37,325 bases of DNA from Chlorobium sp. (GTDB lineage Bacteria > Bacteroidota > Chlorobiia > Chlorobiales > Chlorobiaceae). Positions 1 through 7,740 of this stretch are shown here, piece after piece. The notes below the pieces were generated by a model, which was given only the letters and a program-made list of their open reading frames with translations, did no database searches and was not told where the DNA came from. The position numbers were made by a program, and so were the translations under genes. The stretch covers positions 1 to 37,325 of the forward strand of contig SZXY01000073.1 of the NCBI GenBank assembly GCA_005843805.1, given 5' to 3'. Position 1 is the stretch's first letter, and the number at the start of each line of letters is the position of its first letter.

Positions 1-84
1 GAAGTAAAAGGCCATAAACTCCGGGAAATAATGCTCAATGGCATCTTTCCACGGACTGTCGTAATGATCGTTCGAGTTCTCCAT
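1..84 (-). CDS. Partial N-terminus of an Rpn/DUF4351-like putative transposase-nuclease
   Basis: Only the first 28 codons are in the window; the gene reads leftward off the edge. The ATG at 84 is the first start after an in-frame TGA a few codons upstream. The visible peptide has the pattern DSPWKDAIEHYFPEFMAFYF, which from memory is typical of the N-terminus of large multicopy proteins annotated as Rpn-family recombination-promoting nuclease/putative transposase or DUF4351 (PD-(D/E)XK fold) in cyanobacteria and Chlorobi. The catalytic core is not in the window, so function is inferred only from this N-terminal signature. It is divergent from the toxin-antitoxin pair that follows. Confidence 0.55.
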   Translation of the reverse strand, partial: MENSNDHYDSPWKDAIEHYFPEFMAFYF

Positions 85-534
85 TCGATTCTCTATTGTT
101 CCGCCAAAGTATCAATCTGGAGCCATCGGCATGAATCATGCCAAGCCATGACCAACCCTCATACAATTAAATATAGATTGGATGGCGATGAAAACAAAAG
201 AGTTTGAATTCTTTGGATTTCGGGCGGTTGCGCTTGTGTGGTGCCAATGATGGGTAGCCATTGGGAAGTTTTGCAAGGAGCGTCAAATTACGGGACGACC
301 ATCATTTCACTCAGTAAGTCCCACCTGTTGTCACGATCCCTTTTCCATTATCTCTTCAGTTCAGACTCGCTGCTTCCAATTTCCAGATTTATTTAAAGCT
401 GAGTCCTCTCTTTGCGGCTGCGTCTCTTTTCATCAGGAGGTTATCGGATATTTTTTCCGTCTCGCTCAGTGCCGCGATATCTGTATATTCTTTAAATTTA
501 TTTTCGTAGCGAACAATCATCAACTGAGAACAAG
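85..534. other. Gene-free region between the partial Rpn-like gene and the MntA/HepT pair
   Basis: No open frame longer than about 25 codons with a credible start was found here. The right part (about 480-534) is AT-rich and must hold the promoter of the toxin-antitoxin operon; the left part should hold the promoter of the leftward gene. No clear -35/-10 pair or repeat stands out. Confidence 0.5.
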
Positions 535-939
535 ATGGCCGAAGCTATTGTGAGAACTATTCTGGAGCATTTTCCGGAAACTTTGGCCGTTTATCTCTTT
601 GGCAGCTTTGCGACCGGGGATGAAAGGGCGGATAGTGATGTGGATATTGCCTTGCTGCTGCCGCACAAGAGTTCTGTCACCACTGTGCAGCTTGCGATGA
701 GTGATGGTCGGTATGAACTGGAGCAGCTTGTGGGTCGCCAGGTTGATCTCCTGAACCTGAGGATGGTTTCGACGGTCTTTCAAAAGGAAATAATCATGAC
801 CGGTCGTGTGCTTTTCTGCTGTGACCGTTTTGTCCTTGATGAGTTTGAAATGCTTACTCTCTCATTTTATCAGAAACTTAATGAAGAGCGGGCAGGCATT
901 CTTGCCGAAATTGAACGAACAGGAGTAATCATTGCGTGA
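535..939 (+). CDS. mntA: MntA-type minimal nucleotidyltransferase antitoxin
   Basis: A 134-residue protein of the DNA polymerase beta-like minimal nucleotidyltransferase family. The signature GSx10DxD is exact: Gly23-Ser24, then Asp35 and Asp37, with Asp71 (VDLLNL) as the likely third metal-binding acid. In characterised HEPN/MNT modules such an enzyme AMPylates a tyrosine of the HepT toxin and so silences it. The downstream toxin gene overlaps its stop codon (TGATG), which indicates translational coupling. All catalytic residues are present, so it is probably active. The C-terminal 45 residues are helical and may contact HepT. Confidence 0.88.
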   Translation: MAEAIVRTILEHFPETLAVYLFGSFATGDERADSDVDIALLLPHKSSVTTVQLAMSDGRYELEQLVGRQVDLLNLRMVSTVFQKEIIMTGRVLFCCDRFVLDEFEMLTLSFYQKLNEERAGILAEIERTGVIIA

Positions 940-1364
940 TGTTTGATGATATCATTTTGAATAAAAAGGAGAGTATTGAGCGCTGTATAAAGCAAATCCG
1001 GAAGTATTACGCCTTGCCTTCAGACAAACCCTTTGAAGAGGACTTCATGCGTCAGGATGCCATCGCGCTCAATTTGCAGCAGGCATGTGAACAATCCATT
1101 GATCTTGCAAATCATCTCATTAAAGTAAATAAATTCGGATTGCCAAAAGAGAGCAGGGAGTGTTTTTCAATTCTCGCTGAAAGGGGAGTTATAGAGAGTT
1201 GGCTTGCCCGGAACCTTCAGGGTATGGTTGGATTTCGCAACACGCTTGTCCATCAATACCAGGTAGTTGATCCCGCCATTATGGTTTCCGTCATTGAACG
1301 GCATCTGGACGATCTGATCGTTTTTACCAACGCTGTGATGAATTTTCAGCACAGCGAGGGATAA
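939..1364 (+). CDS. hepT: HepT-like HEPN ribonuclease toxin (DUF86)
   Basis: A small all-helical protein of the HEPN/DUF86 family. The motif Rx4HxY (RNTLVHQY, near residues 100-107) is the catalytic Arg-His pair plus the tyrosine that the partner nucleotidyltransferase AMPylates in characterised systems. It is predicted to be a cytoplasmic RNase toxin. The start is chosen at ATG 939, overlapping the mntA stop; a GTG at 936 in the same frame is an alternative and adds one residue. AGGAG about 14 bases upstream may serve as the ribosome site. It forms an operon with mntA. Confidence 0.87.
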   Translation: MFDDIILNKKESIERCIKQIRKYYALPSDKPFEEDFMRQDAIALNLQQACEQSIDLANHLIKVNKFGLPKESRECFSILAERGVIESWLARNLQGMVGFRNTLVHQYQVVDPAIMVSVIERHLDDLIVFTNAVMNFQHSEG

Positions 1365-1553
1365 CGATATGTTTTTTTGAATCAAGGAAAGAGAGTCATT
1401 TCACTCTTTGAATTTTCTTGAATAGCCCCTCTCATGGTCACCTCCTTCCACCATATCAGCGTTAGTTTTTTCTCGGTTGTATGGTTGAGTGAAACCGGTG
1501 GTTTTGCTTTATTTTATGGGTAAAATACCCAATATTTATCTTCCTTCGGCAGA

Positions 1554-1910
1554 TCAAATTGATCCCTTACAGTTAGGAGCACCACAAGAACATTCGAAAG
1601 GTGCTGCTATTGCGGACTCATTGAGTGAGTAGTCGAAGGTGATCTCATCACCGATATTAATATCTCTGAGAGCGATCATAAGCTCTCGCTGTTTGTCAAT
1701 GGAGCAGTTTGGATCACAATGATGGTTGACATATCGGCCAAATGGATGATCAATGTGTCTCTTGGCTAACTCAATAGTCCTGAGATCCCGAGCTGAACTT
1801 TCTTCACCTATGCTGAGATCCATTACTATTTCACCTTCTTTGTAAAAATTGACCGCATAGACTCCCAGAAATCCCTTGCCTTTACCAACACCAATACCAA
1901 AAACTTTCAT
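1554..1910 (-). CDS. Stand-alone SET-domain methyltransferase, 118 aa
   Basis: A minimal SET domain. An N-terminal glycine-rich segment (GIGVGKGKGFLGVYA, about residues 5-19) matches SET motif I for S-adenosylmethionine. The pseudoknot motif VNHHCDPN lies near residue 61, GDEITFDYS near residue 87, and a post-SET Cys triad (CSCGAPNC) at the C-terminus can form the usual zinc site with the Cys of the NHxC motif. SET enzymes methylate lysine side chains. It is the last gene of the minus-strand cluster, 126 bp after the ABC exporter; that AT-rich gap may carry its own promoter. The substrate is unknown; the gene context suggests it acts with the ATP-grasp-SET fusion. Confidence 0.85.
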   Translation of the reverse strand: MKVFGIGVGKGKGFLGVYAVNFYKEGEIVMDLSIGEESSARDLRTIELAKRHIDHPFGRYVNHHCDPNCSIDKQRELMIALRDINIGDEITFDYSLNESAIAAPFECSCGAPNCKGSI

Positions 1911-2036
1911 TGTAAGCCGGTTAAATTTTTTTAAACATATATATCATCAAGCGTAAGCTTTTTCAGAAAAAAAGCGGTGCGCTGTTTTTTGTGCGTCAAA
2001 ATGTCAGGCTACAAAAAATGGTTGCCCGGCATGACT

Positions 2037-3794
2037 TTAACTGGTGCTGGTCAAACCGGTTTCTTCAAGTTTTTCGGAGTGATTCCAAAAACGCACATAC
2101 AAACCGTTATTGTTTAACAGTTGGGTATGACTGCCTTGTTCGACGATAGAGCCTTTGTCCATGACAAAAGTCATATCGGCTTCAACTGCCAAATTAAGTT
2201 TATGGGTAATTGCCACTATTGTGCATTGGCTTCGAAGTTTCAGGATGGTTTTCAGGATATCCTGCTCTGTCAGCGGATCGAGCGCTGAAGTGGCTTCGTC
2301 AAGAAGCAGCAGCAGTGGTTCACGCACCAAAGCGCGAGCCAGTGCAATACGCTGACGCTGTCCACCCGACAACAGCCCGCCTGATTCTCCGCACAATGTT
2401 TCGTATTGCTCTGGCAATGACATTATGAAGTCATGTATTTCTGCCTGCTTTGCAGCTTTTTCAATGGCTTCCTGGTCTGCCTCAAGTTTTCCCATGCGAA
2501 TGTTCTGTGCAATGGAGAGGTTAAAGAGATTGACTTCCTGGGCAACAACGCCTATGCAACTGCGAAGTAACTGGGGATTGACCAGGCGGCTTTCCATTTT
2601 GTTTATAAGGATATGCCCGGTTGTTGGCTCATAAAAACGCAGTAGTAAATTGATGAGCGTGGTTTTGCCTGCTCCGCTGGGCCCGACGAAAACGGTAAAG
2701 CTTTTTGGTTCTATCTGGAAGCTGAGGTCGTTCAACACCGACTGGCCGTTGCCATAAGAAAAACCAACATGGCGATACTCAATTGCCCCGGTAAAGCGAA
2801 CCAATTCATTGTCATTGTGCGGCTCTTCCGGGGGAAGAGGTACTTCGAGCACCTCCTGCAGGCGCTGCATGGCGGCTTTGGCTGAAGACAGGTTTGGGAT
2901 TATCCAGGTCATGTGGTTAATCGCAGCACTCATGCTGACAAAAATGATCTGGTACGAGACAAGGGCGCCAACCGACATCTTGCCCTGCATTACAAGCAGC
3001 CCTGCAGCAAACAGGACAAGTATATTTAAGAGCAAAAACGCCAGATTGGGCATCCGCTGTGATATGTAAGAGAAAAAATTGGCTCTGCTGGCAACTGTAA
3101 CGAATTGGTTCAACTGATCACGGTATTGCCCGGTGACGTGGTTTTCCAGTCCGTAAGCTCGGATCATTTTAAAGGCACGCAGATGTTCCTGTAAAAATAT
3201 TCCCATCTGCCCGTTATAACTACACAATGCATAATTGGCACTGTTGGTTTTTTTTGCCAGCAGATATGGTGAAGAGAGGCAGACAAGTATACCAAGGAGT
3301 ACGCCGGAAAATAAGAGTGGACTTAGTTGCAAGAGCAGCGCTGAGGAGATCAGTAATTCACCTATGCTGAGGAATGCAGCAGGCAATACGATCACCAGGG
3401 CGTTATCAACATTTGTGGCATCCGAGGTAAACCTTGACATCAAATCGCCAGTGCTTTGCCGCTCATGGTATTCGAGTGGAAGCAGTTGCAAGTGGCGGAA
3501 CAGGTCGTGGCAAAGGTCGCTGAAAATTTTGGAACCATATTTTGCCCAGTAGAAATCACAGGTGACGGAAAAAAAGCTGTAAACCACACCACCCAATCCA
3601 AAGAGAGCGAACAGCAGAAGAAAAATATCACTCTTTTTCTGGAGGATAACATCGTCAACCAGAAACTTGAGGCTATAGCGCAATCCTGCCTCATAGCTGA
3701 ACTCGACAGTTAATCCCAGCATGATGAACAGTACGTGCCAGCGATAAGGCCGAATGTAGTGCCACAGGTCAGTGGCAAACTTGAGATTACTCAT
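2037..3794 (-). CDS. MsbA-like ABC exporter (fused permease and ATPase)
   Basis: A 585-residue half-transporter: an N-terminal transmembrane domain of about six helices (residues about 18-310) followed by a nucleotide-binding domain. Walker A is GPSGAGKTT (371-379), the ABC signature LSGGQ (475-479), Walker B LLLLLDE ending at the catalytic Glu500, and the switch His is His531. The architecture is that of type IV exporters (MsbA, lipid, peptide and cyclic peptide exporters), acting as a homodimer in the inner membrane. There is no N-terminal C39 leader peptidase domain. It begins 38 bp after the ATP-grasp-SET gene on the same strand, so it is probably the exporter of whatever that enzyme makes. 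Confidence 0.93.
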   Translation of the reverse strand: MSNLKFATDLWHYIRPYRWHVLFIMLGLTVEFSYEAGLRYSLKFLVDDVILQKKSDIFLLLFALFGLGGVVYSFFSVTCDFYWAKYGSKIFSDLCHDLFRHLQLLPLEYHERQSTGDLMSRFTSDATNVDNALVIVLPAAFLSIGELLISSALLLQLSPLLFSGVLLGILVCLSSPYLLAKKTNSANYALCSYNGQMGIFLQEHLRAFKMIRAYGLENHVTGQYRDQLNQFVTVASRANFFSYISQRMPNLAFLLLNILVLFAAGLLVMQGKMSVGALVSYQIIFVSMSAAINHMTWIIPNLSSAKAAMQRLQEVLEVPLPPEEPHNDNELVRFTGAIEYRHVGFSYGNGQSVLNDLSFQIEPKSFTVFVGPSGAGKTTLINLLLRFYEPTTGHILINKMESRLVNPQLLRSCIGVVAQEVNLFNLSIAQNIRMGKLEADQEAIEKAAKQAEIHDFIMSLPEQYETLCGESGGLLSGGQRQRIALARALVREPLLLLLDEATSALDPLTEQDILKTILKLRSQCTIVAITHKLNLAVEADMTFVMDKGSIVEQGSHTQLLNNNGLYVRFWNHSEKLEETGLTSTS

Positions 3795-3832
3795 ATCGGC
3801 CCATTGGAAAGGATTTTCTCGTATTCACAAAA

Positions 3833-5311
3833 CTACGTTAGTTTTGATGACATTCGAGTAAGCCGTGTTTTGACATAATCTGAAACATGCCCTTCGTAGC
3901 GCAGCATAAAGGGGAGTGTGGCATCATTGCCTGTAATGTGGTGACGGCACTCCGCTTCACCGCACTCGCATTCAAATTCTTCCATCGTAGCGTGGCAGAA
4001 TGTTGCATAATCGAGAGTGATTTGTTCACCAGAACCGATAAAACGGCGGGCAACGAGATTGAGGTTTTCTAACCAGGCATTGGGATTGCAAGAGTGGTTA
4101 ATGGGCTTCCAGTCACGAGGATTTTTACTCCACATCACCCAGATTTCATCGGTGATCGGGTAAGCATATTGCCGAAGCCAGCGCAGGTTTTGGCTGTCCC
4201 AATGTTTTTCCGCATAGCTTAGCGATACCAGAACATGCTCTTGTTCTTCAAAGGCTTCGATAAGTTCGCCCGGCAGAATATCCCGGGTTGCGTACATTCC
4301 ATAAGCCTTTCGCGGGTAAAATTTTATCTTCCAGTTTTTAATGCGGTTCTGGCAGCGTTTCCATGCTGCTTCCTGCAGCAGCCGAAGAAATTCCCTGTGC
4401 CCATCTGGATAATTGAGCAGGATGAAATCAGCGCTTCCCGCATCTTCCGGGCTGTAGAAGACTCCGCAATTGGGGTTGATTTCCAGCATAAACAACTCTC
4501 CGTCAGCATTCATCCTGATATCGCACCGGCCATAGCCAGAGCCGTTCAAACCAGTGAACATTTGAGAAGATATGGTTCGAAGACGATTGTCAAGTTCCGG
4601 GTTATCTACCGGAAAGCAGTTCATGTCCTGGAAGCTGGCCCATTTCAAATCGAAGTGCTTGAAAGACTCTCCTTCTGGAAATGAAAACTCTACGGATGGG
4701 AAGACGACAGGGTTGGAAGGGTCTGCAGAATTCTCTGCGACCAACACTGTAAACTCTCTGCCTTCAATAAATTCTTCAATCAATGCCTCGCCAAACTCCT
4801 TGATAATTCGGTTGGCTTCAACGTGCAGCTCGATTGGTGTTTCTACACGGGAACTCTTTGTCATGCCAATGCTTGCATAGCTGTTTGGATGCTTGACAAT
4901 GAGGGGAAAACGTAAATTCTGGCCAGCTTCCCTAATATCAGCCTCTGTTTTAACAAAGCGATGCAGCGGAGTATCGATGCCGAAGGAGCGTGCCACACGT
5001 TTCATATCTTCGCGTGTCGGATCGTAAAAATCAGAAGCTGCACCGGTAAACGGAGCATTAAAATTTTCAAGTGTCTGCACTACCTCTATACCAGCACAGT
5101 CTGAGTCAAATGAGCCATCGCACAGATTGATGAACAAATCGAAGCCCTGCTGGATGAGTGCCCGAACCTGTTGAACGGCAGTAGCTTTATGAATGTCTGC
5201 CATTTCAACGTCATGATCTGTCAAGTACGGTTTTATACCTCTTAAAGGATCGTAATCTTTCGTTGGTGAGTCGGAATACTCATAGGAAGAGTAGAGTACA
5301 CATAGTTTCAT
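3833..5311 (-). CDS. ATP-grasp ligase fused to a SET methyltransferase domain
   Basis: A 492-residue two-domain protein. Residues about 1-320 form a D-Ala-D-Ala-ligase-like ATP-grasp enzyme: an N-terminal subdomain (INLCDGSFDSD, EVVQTLE, PFTGA), the ATP lysine Lys140 (PLIVKHPN), the IEEFIEGRE hinge (about 178-186) and metal-binding Asp264, Glu277 and Asn279 (LEINPNCG). Residues about 328-460 form a full SET domain: AYGMYATRDI, NHSCNPN (405-411), GEQITLDY (428-435) and post-SET CECGEAEC (448-455). The predicted chemistry is ATP-dependent amide bond formation and lysine methylation. ATG 5311 is preferred; TTG 5320 is an upstream alternative. It lies 9 bp after the upstream SET gene's stop. The substrate is unknown. 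Confidence 0.88.
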   Translation of the reverse strand: MKLCVLYSSYEYSDSPTKDYDPLRGIKPYLTDHDVEMADIHKATAVQQVRALIQQGFDLFINLCDGSFDSDCAGIEVVQTLENFNAPFTGAASDFYDPTREDMKRVARSFGIDTPLHRFVKTEADIREAGQNLRFPLIVKHPNSYASIGMTKSSRVETPIELHVEANRIIKEFGEALIEEFIEGREFTVLVAENSADPSNPVVFPSVEFSFPEGESFKHFDLKWASFQDMNCFPVDNPELDNRLRTISSQMFTGLNGSGYGRCDIRMNADGELFMLEINPNCGVFYSPEDAGSADFILLNYPDGHREFLRLLQEAAWKRCQNRIKNWKIKFYPRKAYGMYATRDILPGELIEAFEEQEHVLVSLSYAEKHWDSQNLRWLRQYAYPITDEIWVMWSKNPRDWKPINHSCNPNAWLENLNLVARRFIGSGEQITLDYATFCHATMEEFECECGEAECRHHITGNDATLPFMLRYEGHVSDYVKTRLTRMSSKLT

Positions 5312-5320
5312 AGCAGTCAA

Positions 5321-5827
5321 TCAATTAGTATGAGGTTCATTAACCGGTCGTTGTTCCGATAGATGCCCATGAAGTTTTTCCATGATATGGGGTGTAAATT
5401 TGTATCGGGGCAGCACCTCCTTGTTGAGATGCATCGCGCCTTTAATTTTTCCCAAACAGTTAGCACTTCGGCACCCGCAATCGAACACCTGCTCCATAGC
5501 CCATTCAGTCGAAGGATAAAAAAAGGTGATCTCTTCGTTCGCTTCGATATCACGAAGGCAGATAAACTCATGACGATTCACATCGACATAAATGTTAGGG
5601 TCACAACTGTGATTGAGATATTGAAGGAATTCTGGTTCGAGGTGAATATGGCAATGATGGTCTATTTGCATAGAAAGATAGGTGGGGTGCGTCACATATT
5701 CGCCGACAGAAAACCCATGTAATAACGATCCTGATAAATGACGGCAGGTTGTTCGCAGATGTTTTTGGCCTGAGAGAGGATCGATATAAAGGCCAAGTTT
5801 ATCCGTAACATCAGATAATTTCATCAT
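5321..5827 (-). CDS. Stand-alone SET-domain methyltransferase, 168 aa
   Basis: First gene of the SET/ATP-grasp/exporter operon. It contains LNHSCDPN, then NEEITFFYPSTEW (the second half of the SET pseudoknot with its tyrosine) and a post-SET cysteine cluster (CGCRSANC) that should bind zinc with the NHSC cysteine. A C-terminal extension of about 45 residues follows. The N-terminal SET motif I is poorly conserved. The start is placed at the tandem ATG ATG (5827/5824), because the longer reading frame back to 5908 adds a hydrophobic, non-family segment; a GGTGG six bases upstream could act as ribosome site. It is predicted to be a SAM-dependent lysine methyltransferase; the substrate is unknown. 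Confidence 0.82.
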   Translation of the reverse strand: MMKLSDVTDKLGLYIDPLSGQKHLRTTCRHLSGSLLHGFSVGEYVTHPTYLSMQIDHHCHIHLEPEFLQYLNHSCDPNIYVDVNRHEFICLRDIEANEEITFFYPSTEWAMEQVFDCGCRSANCLGKIKGAMHLNKEVLPRYKFTPHIMEKLHGHLSEQRPVNEPHTN

Positions 5828-6335
5828 GTTGACCACCAGTTTGAGCTTGTACCTGCATTGAACAGGCACGTAAATAAAAAAAATAACGGTTAATAATTCC
5901 GGACTCATCCTAATCCGCAGAAACCAGCCATGATGCTTGTAAGTAAATATTTTTACTTCTCTTGAGGTATCTTTCGGAAAAGAATTCCGGCAAGTATAGT
6001 GATAATTTCAGCACAATAAAAAGAGTTTTCGAACAGGCATGTGAGCTGATTTTCACACCGGAAAAATCAAGGTGATCGTGAAGGAGTTTAAATAATAAAA
6101 AGCGCGGCTTGAAGTCGTGCAGTAGAATTATCGGGCAGAATGGAGCTGAGCCTATTCAGGACATGCAACTCAATGGTTAAATATGGTTTTCCGGTTTGCC
6201 TTTGCGGGTTAGAGAGCGGGGAGTGCACTGGCAGTTTTACGACTGCTTTTTTTTATCCAACGGGAATTTTTTTGAAAAGGGTGTTGTTTTTTCTTAAACT
6301 GATACTATATTGATATCAGATAAATCAATTATGAG
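5828..6335. other. Divergent intergenic region between the SET operon and the Rrf2 operon
   Basis: About 500 bp without a convincing gene. It must hold the leftward promoter of the SET/ATP-grasp operon and the rightward promoter of the Rrf2-Hcp operon. A 57-codon plus-strand frame from 6140 was judged spurious because it runs through the promoter and operator just before 6336. The inverted repeat at 6299-6319 is listed separately. Confidence 0.5.
6299..6319 (+). promoter_or_regulatory. Inverted repeat, candidate Rrf2 operator
   Basis: CTGATA (6299-6304) and TATCAG (6314-6319) are perfect inverted arms around a 9-bp AT-rich spacer containing TATATTGA, 17 bp before the Rrf2 start codon. Placement across a likely -10 region suggests an autoregulatory operator. 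That the adjacent Rrf2 protein binds here is inference. Confidence 0.45.
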
Positions 6336-6791
6336 ATGAAAGTACTGACCAAAAAAACGGATTACGCAATACGGGCACTGTTGTCGCTGGCTGCTTCAAA
6401 GGGGAGTTATGTGTCGGCGAAAGCCATTTCGGCGGAGCAGGGTATTCCTTACCAGTTTTTGCGTGGGTTGCTGCAGGAGATGATTCGCCATAATCTGGTC
6501 TCTTCGAAGGAGGGGGTTCAGGGTGGGTTTATGCTCAGCAAGAACCCTGATGAGATTGGGCTCAAGCAGTTGATCGGGATTTTTCAGGGGAAGGTTGAGG
6601 TGTCGGAGTGCATGTTTCGCAAGCAGCTTTGTGCAAACCGTGCCAAGTGTGTGCTGCGTCATGAAATTATGCGCATCGAGCAGGTTGTCAATAATGAGTT
6701 TGATAAAATTACCATCGGCAAGTTGCAGAGGGATCTCGATGCGGTAAACGCGCTAAGGCCTGCATCGGGCAATGTTGAGGAGCCGAAATAG
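6336..6791 (+). CDS. Rrf2-family Fe-S transcriptional regulator
   Basis: A 151-residue Rrf2 protein. The N-terminal winged helix (KKTDYAIRALLSLA, residues 6-19, and the FLRGLLQEMI recognition region) is typical. Three cysteines, Cys92, Cys99 and Cys105 (C-x6-C-x5-C), match the cluster-binding loop of NsrR/IscR-type members, though the first spacing is slightly wider than in IscR. Such proteins sense NO, iron-sulfur status or redox. It is the first gene of an operon ending in hcp, so a role as an NO or nitrosative-stress sensor is likely. It probably autoregulates through the inverted repeat just upstream. The last 45 residues carry no recognisable domain. Confidence 0.88.
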   Translation: MKVLTKKTDYAIRALLSLAASKGSYVSAKAISAEQGIPYQFLRGLLQEMIRHNLVSSKEGVQGGFMLSKNPDEIGLKQLIGIFQGKVEVSECMFRKQLCANRAKCVLRHEIMRIEQVVNNEFDKITIGKLQRDLDAVNALRPASGNVEEPK

Positions 6792-6818
6792 ATAACCATA
6801 GAGAGGAGTGATTGAGAA

Positions 6819-7718
6819 ATGAAACGGCAGATTATTTCGATAGATGAAAAAAAGTGTACCGGATGCGGTGACTGTATTCCTGGCTGTCCTGAGGGTGCTT
6901 TGCAGGTGATCGATGGCAAAGCTCGGCTGGTCAGCGATCTATTTTGTGACGGCCTTGGTGCCTGTATTGGTCATTGTCCGACTGGTGCCATGACGATAGA
7001 GAGTCGTGAAGCGGTGCCCTATGATGAAAAGAGGGTGATGCATGAAAGTATAGCAAAGGGTGGAGCGAATGTCATTGCTGCGCATTTGCGCCACCTGATC
7101 GATCATGGTCAGAACGATTTTCTTCAGGAGGCGCTTGACTATCTCGATGAAGCGGGAATTGCCAATCCGCTTGAGCAGCAGTTGGTGGAGAGTCATCAAC
7201 CGGAGGTTCAGTCGTCGAATAGGGCGAATCACCATGTTCATCATGGAGGTGGATGCCCTGGCAGCAAGATGATGGATTTCAGTTCGAACGGGAGTCGTGC
7301 AACGTCGTCTGCCTCTTTGCCGGCTCAACCCAGAGAGAGCGCACTGAGGCAGTGGCCTATTCAGCTTCATCTCGTTTCACCGATTGCGCCTTATTACCAG
7401 CGTTCCGATCTCTTGCTTGCGGCTGATTGTGCAGCTTTTGCCGTCGGTGATTTCCATGGGGCCTTCATGAGTGGAAAAAGCCTGGCGATTGCCTGTCCAA
7501 AGCTTGATTCAGGGATGGAGATATATGTCGAAAAGCTTGTGGCCATGATCGATATGGCTCATCTCAATACCATCACGGTGGCGATTATGGAGGTTCCCTG
7601 TTGCGGCGGTCTGATGTCGATTGTTGCGGAGGCTCTTCAGAAGGCTTCACGCAAGGTGCCGGTGAAAAAGGTTGTCATCAGCCTGCAGGGTGAGATTTTA
7701 TTGGAAGAGTGGGTTTGA
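6819..7718 (+). CDS. Hcp-associated ferredoxin-like iron-sulfur protein
   Basis: A 299-residue cytoplasmic protein. The N-terminal ferredoxin domain has a full CxxCxxCxxxCP motif (Cys13, 16, 19, 23). The second motif has only three cysteines (Cys43, 49, 53; position 46 is Leu), so it may hold a [3Fe-4S] cluster or use a non-cysteine ligand. A His/Gly-rich linker (about 130-150, HHVHHGGGCPG) leads to a C-terminal domain with further cysteines (Cys204, Cys226, Cys261-Cys262 in PCCGG) that could bind a third centre. It lies 27 bp after the Rrf2 gene and is the likely electron donor to Hcp, in place of the Hcr flavoprotein of enterobacteria. That role is inferred from context. Confidence 0.82.
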   Translation: MKRQIISIDEKKCTGCGDCIPGCPEGALQVIDGKARLVSDLFCDGLGACIGHCPTGAMTIESREAVPYDEKRVMHESIAKGGANVIAAHLRHLIDHGQNDFLQEALDYLDEAGIANPLEQQLVESHQPEVQSSNRANHHVHHGGGCPGSKMMDFSSNGSRATSSASLPAQPRESALRQWPIQLHLVSPIAPYYQRSDLLLAADCAAFAVGDFHGAFMSGKSLAIACPKLDSGMEIYVEKLVAMIDMAHLNTITVAIMEVPCCGGLMSIVAEALQKASRKVPVKKVVISLQGEILLEEWV

Positions 7719-7740
7719 ACGCAGCCATAAGGAGAGAACT

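Noticed and set aside
1516-1632. Short plus-strand frame from ATG 1516, with a GGGTA/TACCC palindrome just after its start
   Set aside because: It runs antisense through the SET gene and has no ribosome site; the palindrome is only 5 bp per arm and probably chance.
6140-6313. 57-codon plus-strand frame starting with ATG at 6140
   Set aside because: It lies across the promoter and operator of the Rrf2 gene, has no ribosome site and its translation (low-complexity Phe/Leu-rich end) does not look like a protein.
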